A stretch of 64,000 nucleotides of DNA from Candidatus Saccharibacteria bacterium oral taxon 488 (GCA_005697215.1 CP040003.1:682001-746000); one strand, 5' to 3'. Counted from the stretch's first letter, positions 7,442-16,066 are shown. A program made the numbers and translations. Notes: generated by a model not told the origin, from the sequence alone.

Positions 7442-9211
7442 ATGGATTCATATTCATACACAAACACTTCACCATACCAGCCACAGGACATTGAAGACGC
7501 CTCCGAATTCTATGACGTAATTGAGCGTAGTAGCCTGACGCATCAATTGTCTGAGTCACGGCCGTACGTTTACTGGACAATGGAAATTTATGACAAGGCC
7601 AACGGCATCAAAGGCGGTGGCGGCTTGGGCGTATTGGCGGCAGACACGCGGCGGGTAGCCGAAAAGCTGGAAGTACCATTTGTGGTGGTGACGCCATTTT
7701 ACCGCAGCGAATCACACCAAAAAATTACCGACCTCGCACAAACTGAATACGTTGAGAAGGTCTCGCCCCAGGAGTATGGCTTTCATTATATTGATGAGGT
7801 TTCGGTTAGCTCCGCCGGCTTTCCCGATGCTAGCCTCAGCGTCTTTCGCAAGACACTCGGCTCAACGCAATTTGTTACCATCTCAGAGCCAAACTTTGGG
7901 CAATTGTACGAAGGCGAAGGCTCGGGTGATCACCGGCTGTACCAAGAAGTGGCGCTTGGGTTTGGCGGCTATAAAGCCTTGAAATTACTCGGCATCAAGC
8001 CAGCCGTCATCCAGCTCAATGAAACCGCAACAATTTTTGCGGCATTGGCCCGGCTGGACGAGCTATGCGCCAACGGCATGAATTTATATGAAGCAATTGT
8101 TTACGTCCGCAAACACACGCTCTACACCAACCACACTCTACTCCAGGCAGCTGAACCGGAGTTCCACCGCTCGCAATTTGAAAAATTAGTACTGCCAAAC
8201 CTCAAAAGCAATGCTGTGCGCTGCTGGCTGATGGAGCAATTTCGGGGCGACGTCCTGCGACCAAACTTGTTGGCAATTGAGCTGACCGAAGCCAAAAATG
8301 GCGTCAGTAAACTGCACGCCCGTGTGGCAAATTTCCGCGACCGCAACAACGACAAAGTCAAATTCCACGCCATCACCAACGGCATCGACCTCGAGACATG
8401 GGTACTGCCAGAAATCTTACAGGCCTATCGTGAGCATACTATCCTTGATAAGTTTGGCTTGCCAACAGAGCAGTATCAAGAGGCAATCACTGGGCTATCA
8501 GCCGCTACTATTCGATCGCTCAAGCGTACTGGTCGGCTGAAATTAAATCGAATTCTCGCAAGGCGCAAGGATCAATACAACAACCCAGTTCACCTGCCCG
8601 AGAATGCTCTGGTGTTTGACTTCAAGCGGCGATTCGCCAATTACAAGCGGCCACACCTGGCATTTGAGCGCCCAGAAGTACTCAAGCAGATTCTACTTGA
8701 TAACAATGCTCACTACATTCTCGCCGGCAAGGTCCATCAGGGCGATCATGGTATGTATCAGCAGCTCCTGACCATCCTCAAGCTCGTCGATAGCGACCCT
8801 GTCCTGCGTGAGCGCGTCCACTACATTCAAGATTACGACGAGACCCTGGGGCGAGCGCTGGCGATTGGCTCAGATGTTGCTATCAACGTGCCGATCATTG
8901 GCCTCGAGGCCTGCGGTACATCATGGGAAAAAGATATCGCCAATCTCAAGCTACTCATCTCCACCAGCGACGGCGGCGTTGCCGATATCAAGCCAATCGC
9001 TTGTCTCGAGGTAAGCGGTGTGAGCTCAGAGGACGAGACCATCTCGCTCTACGCTAATATGCGGCGAGCAGCGCAAATCGTCGCTAGTGATGAGCTACTG
9101 ACGCAGCACATTCATCGCCAGCTCATAGCCTATCTACCGATCATATCGGGTGCACGGATGCTCAAAGATTACCTCAAGTTTCTGTTTCCCGCCCGCCATA
9201 CAACCAAATAG
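7442..9211 (+). CDS. Alpha-glucan (glycogen/maltodextrin) phosphorylase, GT35, divergent
   Basis: A 589-aa cytosolic enzyme of the short alpha-glucan phosphorylase type, which releases glucose-1-phosphate from alpha-1,4-glucans using pyridoxal phosphate. Visible motifs are the glycine-rich substrate loop (GGGGLGVLAADTRR), the phosphorylase-like FDFKRRFANYKRP and the PLP region EACGTSWEKDIANL. The last aligns with the family's EASGTSGMKAALN and places the PLP lysine at the same offset. Sequence around that lysine is unusual, so activity should be treated as probable. No clear ribosome site: the ATG follows AAGGGCATC. The gene stands alone; glycogen synthesis genes are not in view. It could feed glycolysis, to which gpmA at 29 kb also belongs. 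Confidence 0.82.
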   Translation: MDSYSYTNTSPYQPQDIEDASEFYDVIERSSLTHQLSESRPYVYWTMEIYDKANGIKGGGGLGVLAADTRRVAEKLEVPFVVVTPFYRSESHQKITDLAQTEYVEKVSPQEYGFHYIDEVSVSSAGFPDASLSVFRKTLGSTQFVTISEPNFGQLYEGEGSGDHRLYQEVALGFGGYKALKLLGIKPAVIQLNETATIFAALARLDELCANGMNLYEAIVYVRKHTLYTNHTLLQAAEPEFHRSQFEKLVLPNLKSNAVRCWLMEQFRGDVLRPNLLAIELTEAKNGVSKLHARVANFRDRNNDKVKFHAITNGIDLETWVLPEILQAYREHTILDKFGLPTEQYQEAITGLSAATIRSLKRTGRLKLNRILARRKDQYNNPVHLPENALVFDFKRRFANYKRPHLAFERPEVLKQILLDNNAHYILAGKVHQGDHGMYQQLLTILKLVDSDPVLRERVHYIQDYDETLGRALAIGSDVAINVPIIGLEACGTSWEKDIANLKLLISTSDGGVADIKPIACLEVSGVSSEDETISLYANMRRAAQIVASDELLTQHIHRQLIAYLPIISGARMLKDYLKFLFPARHTTK

Positions 9212-9235
9212 AACCGATAGCAGAACACTGCGTAG

Positions 9236-10759
9236 CTACTCGGTGATAACTTCAATCTCTGCACCCAGTGAATTGAGCCGCTGCGCTAGTTCCTCGTAGC
9301 CGCGATTAATTGAATACACATCACGCAAGATTGACACGCCCGGCGCCGCTAACATGGCGAGCAGTACCACAACCGACGGCCGCAGCGCTGGCGGCGCCAC
9401 AACATCAGCGGGCTTCCACCTGGTCGGGCCAGTGATATACACCCGATGCGGGTCAACCAGTTCGATCTGTGCGTTCAATTTACTCAGCTCGGTGAAATAA
9501 ATCGCTCGGTTCTCGTAACTCCAGTCGTGCACCAATGTCCGGCCTTTAGCGACGGTCGCAATCAGCCCCAAGAACGGCAGGTTGTCCATATTAATCCCCG
9601 GAAACGGCAGCGCGTGAATCTTGTCCTTTGGCGCAACCAACTTGGAGTGTTTCAGCGTGATATCCACCAAGCGAGTACGACCGTTGTTGGCTGCATATTC
9701 CTCACTTAACTCATATTGCAAACCCATCTCAGCCAATGTTGCCAGCTCAATTTCCAGAAACTCAATTGGCGCCCGGCGCACCGTGATTTCTGAATCAGTC
9801 ACCACGGCCGCCGCGATAAAGCTCATCGCCTCAATCGGGTCTTCAGACGGGTAATAATCAACTGCTGTATTGACGTGCGACCGGCCCGTGATTTTCAGTG
9901 TCGTTGTACCAATTCCTTCGATGGTCACGCCCAATTTCTGCAAGAAGAAACACACATCCTGCACCATGTAGTTCGGGCTGGCGTTGCGGATGATGGTGGT
10001 GTCTGGTGACAGCGCCGCCGCCATGATAACGTTTTCCGTCACCGTGTCGCCGCGCTCAGTCAATAAAATTATCCGATCGCCCGTTGTCGGCTCGACGCGC
10101 GCATGATAGTACCCACCCTCGGCCGCTACCTGCATCCCAAAATGCTTCAGGCCCGACAGGTGCGGCTCCACCGTGCGCTTGCCGAGGTTACAGCCACCGG
10201 CAAATGGCAACTGAAAATCATGATATTGATGAAGTAGCGGGCCAAGGAACATGATCACGGTACGCGTGCGTTTAGCGGCAGCGATGTCCATATCCTCCAG
10301 CCTCAGCCGCGCCGGTGGTATAATCTCCAGGTCGTTCTTTCGCAGCCAACGGGTTTTAACGCCAATCGAGTTGAGCACCTCAATGATCCGGTTAACCTCT
10401 TCGATACGCGCCACATGGCGCAGCGTCGTTTTTCCCTTGTTGAGCAGGCTGGCGCAGAGCAGCCCCACGGCTGCATTCTTGCTCGTTTTGACCGATATAT
10501 CACCAGAAAGTTTTTTACCGCCATGCACCCGAAAGTTCATCTTGCCTGAGTGATTGAGCGTAACGATATCACAATTGAGTACATCGCTAATCCTCATTAG
10601 CATCTCGACGCTAATATTCTGACCGCCGTTCTCGATACGGTTAATGGCACTTTGTGATGTACCAATGGCCTCAGCTAGCTGTGTCTGGGTGAGGCCTTTA
10701 CGATTACGATTTTCGGTGATAATAACGCCGATTTTTTGGAGATAGTCATTCATGCTCAT
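9236..10759 (-). CDS. murA: MurA (UDP-GlcNAc enolpyruvyl transferase) with N-terminal XRE-type HTH
   Basis: A 507-aa protein. Residues about 8-65 form an XRE/Cro-type helix-turn-helix (RKGLTQTQLAEAIGTSQSAI). The rest is MurA, which adds enolpyruvate from PEP to UDP-GlcNAc in the first committed step of peptidoglycan synthesis. The substrate Lys/Asn pair is KTSKNAAV (K94, N95) and the catalytic Cys is in FAGGCNLGKR (C190), matching the family GGC motif, so the enzyme should be active and fosfomycin-sensitive in principle. The C-terminal Arg loop region is present. The start at 10759 follows a TATATT box by 7 bases; a second ATG lies two codons later. A palindrome overlaps this promoter and that of the divergent glyA, which suggests self-regulation through the HTH. 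Confidence 0.92.
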   Translation of the reverse strand: MSMNDYLQKIGVIITENRNRKGLTQTQLAEAIGTSQSAINRIENGGQNISVEMLMRISDVLNCDIVTLNHSGKMNFRVHGGKKLSGDISVKTSKNAAVGLLCASLLNKGKTTLRHVARIEEVNRIIEVLNSIGVKTRWLRKNDLEIIPPARLRLEDMDIAAAKRTRTVIMFLGPLLHQYHDFQLPFAGGCNLGKRTVEPHLSGLKHFGMQVAAEGGYYHARVEPTTGDRIILLTERGDTVTENVIMAAALSPDTTIIRNASPNYMVQDVCFFLQKLGVTIEGIGTTTLKITGRSHVNTAVDYYPSEDPIEAMSFIAAAVVTDSEITVRRAPIEFLEIELATLAEMGLQYELSEEYAANNGRTRLVDITLKHSKLVAPKDKIHALPFPGINMDNLPFLGLIATVAKGRTLVHDWSYENRAIYFTELSKLNAQIELVDPHRVYITGPTRWKPADVVAPPALRPSVVVLLAMLAAPGVSILRDVYSINRGYEELAQRLNSLGAEIEVITE

Positions 10760-10764
10760 AGCGT

Positions 10765-10805
10765 ACAATATATCACACATGATATATGTTGTAAAGTGCT
10801 ATAAT
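10765..10805. promoter_or_regulatory. Palindromic operator between murA and glyA
   Basis: ATATATCA (10768-10775) and TGATATAT (10780-10787) form a perfect inverted repeat around CACA. It covers the likely murA -10 (10772-10767) and the -35 area of glyA, whose extended -10 TGCTATAAT ends at 10805. It is a candidate site for the HTH of the MurA fusion. Confidence 0.6.
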
Positions 10806-10826
10806 AGAGGAAAAGGAGGGAGTGTC

Positions 10827-12098
10827 ATGCAAGATACACAGGTCGCCGATTTGATTGCGGCAGAAATAAAACGGCAGCAGTTGGGGATCGAAATGATCCC
10901 AAGCGAAAATTACGTTTCAACTAGTGTACTCAAGGCGCTGGGCAGCGTCTTTACCAACAAATATTCTGAAGGTTACCCCGGACGACGCTATTACGGCGGA
11001 CAAGAAAACACCGACCAGATTGAGCAGCTGGCGATTGACCGCGCCAAACAACTATTCGGTGCTGATCACGCCAATGTCCAGCCGCACTCTGGCGCCCAGG
11101 CCAACGAGGCGGTGTATTATGCATGGTGCGAGCCTGGCGATACTATCCTAGCGATGGATTTGGCGCATGGCGGCCACCTGACGCATGGCGCGCCAGTCAC
11201 CCGCTCAGCCCGTGAGTATACCTTCGTCCGCTACGGTATCAAGGATGTCGAGACTGGTGAAATTGACTATGAAGAAATTCGCCGTTTGGCGCTGAAACAT
11301 CGGCCAAAGATTATCTTGGCGGGATTTTCAGCTTATCCGAGAGAGCTGGATTACGCCAGGTTTGCCGAGATTGGCAACGAAGTCGGCGCTATGTTGATGG
11401 CGGATATGAGCCACATCGCTGGATTAATCGTTGGCGGCGTGGCTAAAAATCCGTTTGATTATGGCTTTCACGTTATCACCACTACCACGCACAAAACCTT
11501 GCGCGGTCCGCGCGGTGGCTTGATTTTGTCGAGGGGCATAGCCAGCAACCCTTTGAAGCGGCCGGAAAAAACCTTGGAAAACTTGCCGACACTGATCGAC
11601 CGGGCGGTCTTCCCTGGCACCCAGGGCGGCCCGCACATGCACACCATCGCTGCCAAGGCAGTAGCCTTTGGCGAGGCGCTCCGCCCAGAGTTCACGGAAT
11701 ACGCCCAGCAAATCGTAAAGAATGCAGCCGTTCTGGCGGATGAGCTGAAGCGCGGCGGTTTGAAGTTAGTGACAGGCGGCACCAGCAACCACTTGGTGCT
11801 GGCGGATATTTACGGCAGCTTTGGTATTGATGGTAAAACTGCTCAGGAGCGACTGGAAGCCAGCGGTATCACCGCCAACGCCAACGCCATCCCGAACGAT
11901 ACTCTGCCGCCATTCCGTCCCAGCGGCTTGCGTCTAGGCACGCCAGCGCTCACTACGCGCGGCATGATGGAAGCGGAAATTAAGCAAATTGCTGAGTGGA
12001 TTATTACAGCGATAACTACAGAGGACCCGGCAGAATACGCAAAAATTAAGCAACAAACTACTAGCCTTGCGGCGCGTTTTCCGCTACCATATAACTAA
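10827..12098 (+). CDS. glyA: Serine hydroxymethyltransferase
   Basis: A 423-aa PLP enzyme that converts serine and tetrahydrofolate to glycine and methylene-THF. Motifs include the N-terminal EMIPSENYVS, NKYSEGYPGRRYYGG, the cofactor region VQPHSGAQAN, DMSHIAGLI, and the Schiff-base lysine in TTTTHKTLRGPRGG. Length is typical of the family. The start at 10827 has AAAGGAGG (10812-10819); an earlier in-frame ATG would overlap the divergent murA. It pairs functionally with folD in one-carbon metabolism. A pilin gene starts 29 bases after its stop and may be read through. Confidence 0.97.
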   Translation: MQDTQVADLIAAEIKRQQLGIEMIPSENYVSTSVLKALGSVFTNKYSEGYPGRRYYGGQENTDQIEQLAIDRAKQLFGADHANVQPHSGAQANEAVYYAWCEPGDTILAMDLAHGGHLTHGAPVTRSAREYTFVRYGIKDVETGEIDYEEIRRLALKHRPKIILAGFSAYPRELDYARFAEIGNEVGAMLMADMSHIAGLIVGGVAKNPFDYGFHVITTTTHKTLRGPRGGLILSRGIASNPLKRPEKTLENLPTLIDRAVFPGTQGGPHMHTIAAKAVAFGEALRPEFTEYAQQIVKNAAVLADELKRGGLKLVTGGTSNHLVLADIYGSFGIDGKTAQERLEASGITANANAIPNDTLPPFRPSGLRLGTPALTTRGMMEAEIKQIAEWIITAITTEDPAEYAKIKQQTTSLAARFPLPYN

Positions 12099-12112
12099 TA
12101 CTAAATAACTTG

Positions 12113-12216
12113 GGGGGCAAATCAGAAATGATTTCTTCAAACAAAACTAAAGGTTTCACATTGGTTGAGCTCTTGATCGTTATCGTGGTCATCGCTATCT
12201 TGGCTGCTATTTCGAT
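12113..12216 (+). repeat. 104-bp inverted repeat, left copy
   Basis: Identical to the reverse complement of 12977-13080. It starts at the ribosome site of the first pilin gene and covers the leader peptide and most of the hydrophobic pilin helix. Identity stops abruptly after codon 29. Confidence 0.95.
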
Positions 12217-12550
12217 AGCAGCGTACAATGGTGTATCCAACAAAGCTCGGGATAGCGAGAGGTTAGCCAGCGCACGCGACATCATCAATGCTGCCGCCGT
12301 GTACAACTCAGAAAAAGGCCACTGGCCGACAATAGCAGAGCTGGGGTCATTTAATACGATTAGGTTACCTGACCAGGTAAAAAGTCGCCTCGGAACTACC
12401 GCACCAAGTCCAACCGATAAAAGCAAGTATCTATACGAGTTGTGCGGAACTGCTCCAAACGTTACCGGAGCAAAAGTTACCTACTGGAAAGAAGCTATTG
12501 ATGGACACGAAGCTCACGAGAAGATAGTCAGTAGCGGTAGCGGTTGTTAA
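12128..12550 (+). CDS. Type IV pilin-like major pseudopilin, copy 1
   Basis: A 140-aa prepilin. The short leader MISSNKTKG is cut before Phe, giving the class III motif G^FTLVELLIVIVVIAI with Glu at +5. A hydrophobic alpha1 helix and a soluble domain with a C-terminal cysteine pair (ELCGTAP and GSGC) follow. The ATG at 12128 has GGGGGG about 10 bases upstream. It has a mirror copy at 12640-13065 (about half identical after the shared N-terminus). A prepilin peptidase (pilD) is needed but is not in the window. It would be assembled by the PilB/C/M/N/O machine at 33-38 kb. Confidence 0.9.
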   Translation: MISSNKTKGFTLVELLIVIVVIAILAAISIAAYNGVSNKARDSERLASARDIINAAAVYNSEKGHWPTIAELGSFNTIRLPDQVKSRLGTTAPSPTDKSKYLYELCGTAPNVTGAKVTYWKEAIDGHEAHEKIVSSGSGC

Positions 12551-12588
12551 AACAAAGAGACAAACAAACTGTTATGCTGCTCGTATAA

Positions 12589-12613
12589 AAAGCCCCGGTA
12601 ATTCCGGGGCTTT
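12589..12613. terminator. Bidirectional terminator between the two pilins
   Basis: AAAGCCCCGG and CCGGGGCTTT form a perfect 10-bp stem around TAATT, flanked by an A run on the left and TTT on the right, so it can stop both convergent pilin transcripts. Confidence 0.92.
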
Positions 12614-12639
12614 AGTGTAATAATACTACAGTAAGCTTA

Positions 12640-13065
12640 CTAGCAGTTGCTACCAGTAGTAATCACCTGCTCGTGCTGAGCACTTCCTTCGATAATATCT
12701 TTCCAGTAGGTAACTTTAGCACCGGTGTTGTTATTGTTTGAGTCCTGACAAAGTTCGTATTTGTACTTGCCCTTATCGTTTGGACCTGGGGCAGTGTTGC
12801 CTATATTATCCTTCGCATTCTTTGATAGCTTAATCGTATCAAATCCCTTGATTTCGGTATCCGTTGGCCACTTATCCTTTTCAGAATTATATGCAGCTGC
12901 TGCGTTAATAATGTTACGCGCATCGGTTGCACGCTCATCATCCCGAGCCTTATTTGTCACACCATTGTACGCCACAATCGAAATAGCAGCCAAGATAGCG
13001 ATGACCACGATAACGATCAAGAGCTCAACCAATGTGAAACCTTTAGTTTTGTTTGAAGAAATCAT
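12640..13065 (-). CDS. Type IV pilin-like major pseudopilin, copy 2
   Basis: A 141-aa prepilin with the same leader (MISSNKTKG) and helix as copy 1, encoded by identical DNA for 104 bases. The soluble part differs (DDERATDARNIINAA) but keeps the same plan, with a C-terminal cysteine pair (ELCQDS and TGSNC) and the shared GAKVTYWK. It has a strong promoter of its own (13110-13138) and a GGGGGC ribosome site. The two genes face each other across a shared terminator. Confidence 0.9.
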   Translation of the reverse strand: MISSNKTKGFTLVELLIVIVVIAILAAISIVAYNGVTNKARDDERATDARNIINAAAAYNSEKDKWPTDTEIKGFDTIKLSKNAKDNIGNTAPGPNDKGKYKYELCQDSNNNNTGAKVTYWKDIIEGSAQHEQVITTGSNC

Positions 13066-13080
13066 TTCTGATTTGCCCCC
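12977..13080 (-). repeat. 104-bp inverted repeat, right copy
   Basis: Mate of 12113-12216, in opposite orientation; the two copies enclose a 760-bp segment holding the 3' parts of both pilin genes and the terminator. Confidence 0.95.
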
Positions 13081-13109
13081 TATTTTTAGTTAGTTATTAT
13101 TGTAACTTG

Positions 13110-13138
13110 ATTGTAGCAAAGCGATTATAAAAGCGCAA
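13110..13138 (-). promoter_or_regulatory. Promoter of pilin copy 2
   Basis: On the minus strand TTGCGC (-35, 13138-13133), 17 bases, then TGCTACAAT with the -10 at 13115-13110. The transcript would have a leader of about 38 nt with the GGGGGC ribosome site. Confidence 0.8.
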
Positions 13139-13180
13139 GTATTTTATGAATAATTCCCTGATTCGACTCACGTTGGCCAT

Positions 13181-13203
13181 AAAAACAGAGGTAGTACCTC
13201 AAA
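13181..13203 (-). terminator. Terminator of the minor pilin operon
   Basis: On the minus strand GAGGT-ACT-ACCTC is followed by TGTTTTTA, 50 bases after the last pseudopilin stop. Confidence 0.7.
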
Positions 13204-13252
13204 GCACTTCCTGCTCGGAACAGGCGTTATCCACACGACCCACCCGAACCCG

Positions 13253-13918
13253 CTATGGACACGAGGCGCCGGCAGTGCCGTTTACAGGAACATTGATTGA
13301 CTTGATGAGGCGCTGGCTGGAGTACTGAATGTTTTCACCAGCAACGGTTTTAGTCACCCCGAGGCTGACCTTGAGCGTACCGTCATTAATCTTGCAGACA
13401 TTGAAATTAAGCACTGTACTGGTGTCGATGATTGTTTCGACTGCCCCGTTCAGCTGCCAGATACGATCACTGGCACTCGGGCATGAGCCATCGTACATCG
13501 TCTTGCGCTTGAGTTCCGAGCCGCTCTGGAAATACTCAGTGGTATAGGTCTTTGCATCAGCGATGGCAACCGCTCCCCACGCCACACCGCAATCACTTTT
13601 TTGGATCAGACGCCGCGTCGGGCTGTAGGGGTTATCACTGGTGGCGAGACTATGCATGCGTACATATGACGAGGTTGTTCCCTCAAGCGTAGTGCTAAGC
13701 CGCACGTCCGCCTCAATCCGATCAAGTGCCGTTAGCACATCACTCTGTAGTTGTGACCTGGCACTAGTGATCATCGATGAGCCAGTAAGGTTGATGATCA
13801 AGCCGATGATACCTGCCAGCACCAAGATAATGACTGGCGCAATCGCCAAGATCTCGATCAGCGTAAAGCCCTGGCTGTGCTGCCGCCGGTTAGAATTAGC
13901 CCGAAATGTACGTCGCAT
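13253..13918 (-). CDS. Minor pseudopilin (PilW/PilJ-like)
   Basis: A 221-aa prepilin-like protein with an unusually basic leader (MRRTFRANSNRRQHSQG) before FTLIEILAIAPVIILVL. Glu is at +5 of the mature protein and the helix contains a Pro. The soluble domain has four or so Cys (KSDCGV, DGSCPS, NVCKIN, ASCP), likely disulfides outside the cell. The ATG at 13918 follows AGGAGGTGG. It overlaps the preceding pseudopilin gene by 23 bases and ends a three-gene operon. Minor pseudopilins of this size prime or tip the pilus. Confidence 0.82.
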   Translation of the reverse strand: MRRTFRANSNRRQHSQGFTLIEILAIAPVIILVLAGIIGLIINLTGSSMITSARSQLQSDVLTALDRIEADVRLSTTLEGTTSSYVRMHSLATSDNPYSPTRRLIQKSDCGVAWGAVAIADAKTYTTEYFQSGSELKRKTMYDGSCPSASDRIWQLNGAVETIIDTSTVLNFNVCKINDGTLKVSLGVTKTVAGENIQYSSQRLIKSINVPVNGTAGASCP

Positions 13919-14309
13919 GCACCACCTCCTGCGCTGGCGTTCCATAAGTAATAATCACTGCGACGCGAATCACTGCGACGCTGTTTGGCACTTTACAATA
14001 CTCGACTCGGGCACGAACCGGACTCGGTAGTATTGGTGTGGTTGGTGGCGTCACCTGTTCAGTCTTGACCGCACCACTACCGCAAACCTCGGACACCGTT
14101 TTGTATAGGCCGCGTTCACGCAGAATGCTGTATCCGATACTAGCGGCCTCCGACGTACGGCGAGCCTCAGTATTGCGCGCCAACACCGCCCCGTACAGCT
14201 GGTAGCCGCTCATCAAAAAGATCCCAGCGATAATCAAGGTGATCATCAGTTCGACAACGGTGAAACCGCCCGCATGCTTTAGAGACGTTTGCTGTTGAGT
14301 ACTTGCCAT
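13896..14309 (-). CDS. Minor pseudopilin
   Basis: A 137-aa prepilin-like protein with leader MASTQQQTSLKHAGG before FTVVELMITLIIAG (Glu at +5). The soluble part has two Cys (EVCGSG, EYCKVP). The ATG follows AAAGGAG. The start overlaps the end of the upstream pseudopilin gene by 31 bases and its end overlaps the next gene, so the three are made together. Confidence 0.82.
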   Translation of the reverse strand: MASTQQQTSLKHAGGFTVVELMITLIIAGIFLMSGYQLYGAVLARNTEARRTSEAASIGYSILRERGLYKTVSEVCGSGAVKTEQVTPPTTPILPSPVRARVEYCKVPNSVAVIRVAVIITYGTPAQEVVHATYISG

Positions 14310-14866
14310 TTACCCGGCTCCTTTGTTTCTAAATGATAAAAAATCGTATAGCGCCGACAGGCCGTACCTATCTCGTCACACACGCCACCGTAAACCCCAG
14401 CAATGTAGACGTACGCACCGTTCGGATAATTAGTAATCTTGGTGTTTTCGTAATCATCCTTCTTGGCAAACAGCTGACCCACGTTAGCGATCGGATTGAC
14501 ACCGAATGTACCGTTAATCGCCGAAATAAGGCGTTCTCGATCCAGTGGGCCGGTCTTGGCGGCACCACCCAGTTCGTCAAACGCCGCTGCAAACTGCGCC
14601 GCAGTCATCTTGCCAGCACCGCTGGCGCCAGAAACATACGCCGGATAGCCGCCAGCAGGCTTGATGACGTTACCGGCACTGTCACGAATTTCCCGCGGAT
14701 AGACGCTCTCGAGGTAGTTCTGCAAGGCTAGCACATCGGCTTCACGCTCCTTATCGCGTGCCGCTGCCTGATAATTACGAAAACTTAATGTCGCGAGCAC
14801 CAGCAAAATCGCCATGACGGCAATAGCAATGATCAGCTCGACTAGCGTAAACCCCCGTCCCTTCAT
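14279..14866 (-). CDS. Pseudopilin, first gene of the minor pilin operon
   Basis: A 195-aa protein with a very short leader (MKGRG) and the mature start FTLVELIIAIAVMAI. The soluble domain contains GGYPAYVSG and a Cys pair (GGVCDEIGTACRR). An upstream in-frame ATG would add 17 residues, but the ATG at 14866 sits 6 bases after a TATGAT box and gives a normal prepilin leader. The GGGGGT before it could also act as a ribosome site. Confidence 0.82.
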   Translation of the reverse strand: MKGRGFTLVELIIAIAVMAILLVLATLSFRNYQAAARDKEREADVLALQNYLESVYPREIRDSAGNVIKPAGGYPAYVSGASGAGKMTAAQFAAAFDELGGAAKTGPLDRERLISAINGTFGVNPIANVGQLFAKKDDYENTKITNYPNGAYVYIAGVYGGVCDEIGTACRRYTIFYHLETKEPGKWQVLNSKRL

Positions 14867-14913
14867 ACCCCCATCATACTCGGAAATATGCATAAGCGCA
14901 AGCGTTTTGGCGC

Positions 14914-15933
14914 TCAAATTTCCAACGGTTCTTGCTGGATCTGGATGTGGAACTTATCGTAGACTGACTGAATGATAGCGTCACGTGCCGCCGCCAGATC
15001 GTGGTAGCTGGTCGCCGACTCATTGATCAATACCAGCGCGTTCTTGTCGTGCACCCGCATGCCGTGAAGCAATGCCCCCTTGAGCCCAGCCTGCTCGATC
15101 AACCAGCCCGTTGGCACCTTGTGTCGGCCGTCCGGCATATCATAGGATGGGGCATCTGGATACCGTTCACGAAGTTCATTCAGTTGCCATGATTCGATCA
15201 GCGCGTTCTTGAAGAATGAGCCAGCATTAGGTCGCTCGGTCGGATCAGGTAACTTATCAAACCGAATCGCCATCACCGCGTCGCGGATCACCTGCGGCGT
15301 AAAGGTCGTGATATTCATGTTGGTCAAATACCGCTGCAAGCCGGCATAGAACGGCGGTTTCGGCGCTGCGTGATGGAGCTTGATGGTAATTGAGAGAATG
15401 CAGTAGCGACCGCTCGCCTCACCGCGAAAAATACTATGCCGATACGAAAACCCGCACTCTGCCGCGCTCAAGGTTACCACCCGGTCAGTCAGTGAGTCGT
15501 ACGCCTCTAGCTCAGTGAGCACATCAGCAACTTCCTGGCCATACGCACCGACATTTTGCACCGGCGCAGCGCCGGCTGTACCAGGGATGGCCGACATCGC
15601 CTCAATGCCGCTCAGTCCCATGGTAACTGTACGCTTAACCACCTCATCCCATATTTCACCCGCACCAACCTTGATCGTTGCCGTCTGGCCATCATCAGTC
15701 AGCACTGCAAACCCCTTGATTCGATTGAGTAGCACCGCCCCCTCAAACCCTTCGTCGCGAGCGATAACATTGCTGCCGCCGCCGAGGACAAAGATCGGGA
15801 TACCTTGCATCTTGGCACTCTTATATAACTCTCTGACTTCATTCACCGACGTCGCCGATGCCATAAAGCGCGCCTTGCCGCCGAGCCGCATCGTCGTATA
15901 TTGTTGCAACGGAATCTCTGTTCGTATCTCCAT
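14914..15933 (-). CDS. murB: UDP-N-acetylenolpyruvoylglucosamine reductase
   Basis: A 339-aa FAD enzyme that reduces the MurA product to UDP-MurNAc. The FAD-binding motifs are MRLGGKARF, FVLGGGSNVI and IPGTAGAAPVQNVGAYG. The catalytic region is GFSYRHSIFR with Arg, NAGSFFKNA with the active Ser, and a C-terminal Glu in LVLINES. Length fits the E. coli-type (type I) enzyme. The start at 15933 follows TATAAT by 7 bases; a longer in-frame start would run toward the tRNA gene. It complements the HTH-MurA at 9.2 kb. Confidence 0.95.
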   Translation of the reverse strand: MEIRTEIPLQQYTTMRLGGKARFMASATSVNEVRELYKSAKMQGIPIFVLGGGSNVIARDEGFEGAVLLNRIKGFAVLTDDGQTATIKVGAGEIWDEVVKRTVTMGLSGIEAMSAIPGTAGAAPVQNVGAYGQEVADVLTELEAYDSLTDRVVTLSAAECGFSYRHSIFRGEASGRYCILSITIKLHHAAPKPPFYAGLQRYLTNMNITTFTPQVIRDAVMAIRFDKLPDPTERPNAGSFFKNALIESWQLNELRERYPDAPSYDMPDGRHKVPTGWLIEQAGLKGALLHGMRVHDKNALVLINESATSYHDLAAARDAIIQSVYDKFHIQIQQEPLEI

Positions 15934-15989
15934 GTGATACATTATATCATTTCTATTTCGGCGCGGTGCGTGGTATAATATCCTCGTGT

Positions 15990-16066
15990 GCACCCGTAGC
16001 TCAGTGGATTAGAGTACTTGGCTTCGAACCAAGGGGTCGCAAGTTCGAATCTTGCCGGGTGTACCA
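15990..16066 (+). tRNA. tRNA-Arg (anticodon TCG)
   Basis: Cloverleaf with anticodon stem CTTGG/CCAAG around CTTCGAA, T arm GCAAG-TTCGAAT-CTTGC and encoded CCA. TGGTATAAT ends 10 bases upstream. Confidence 0.95.
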
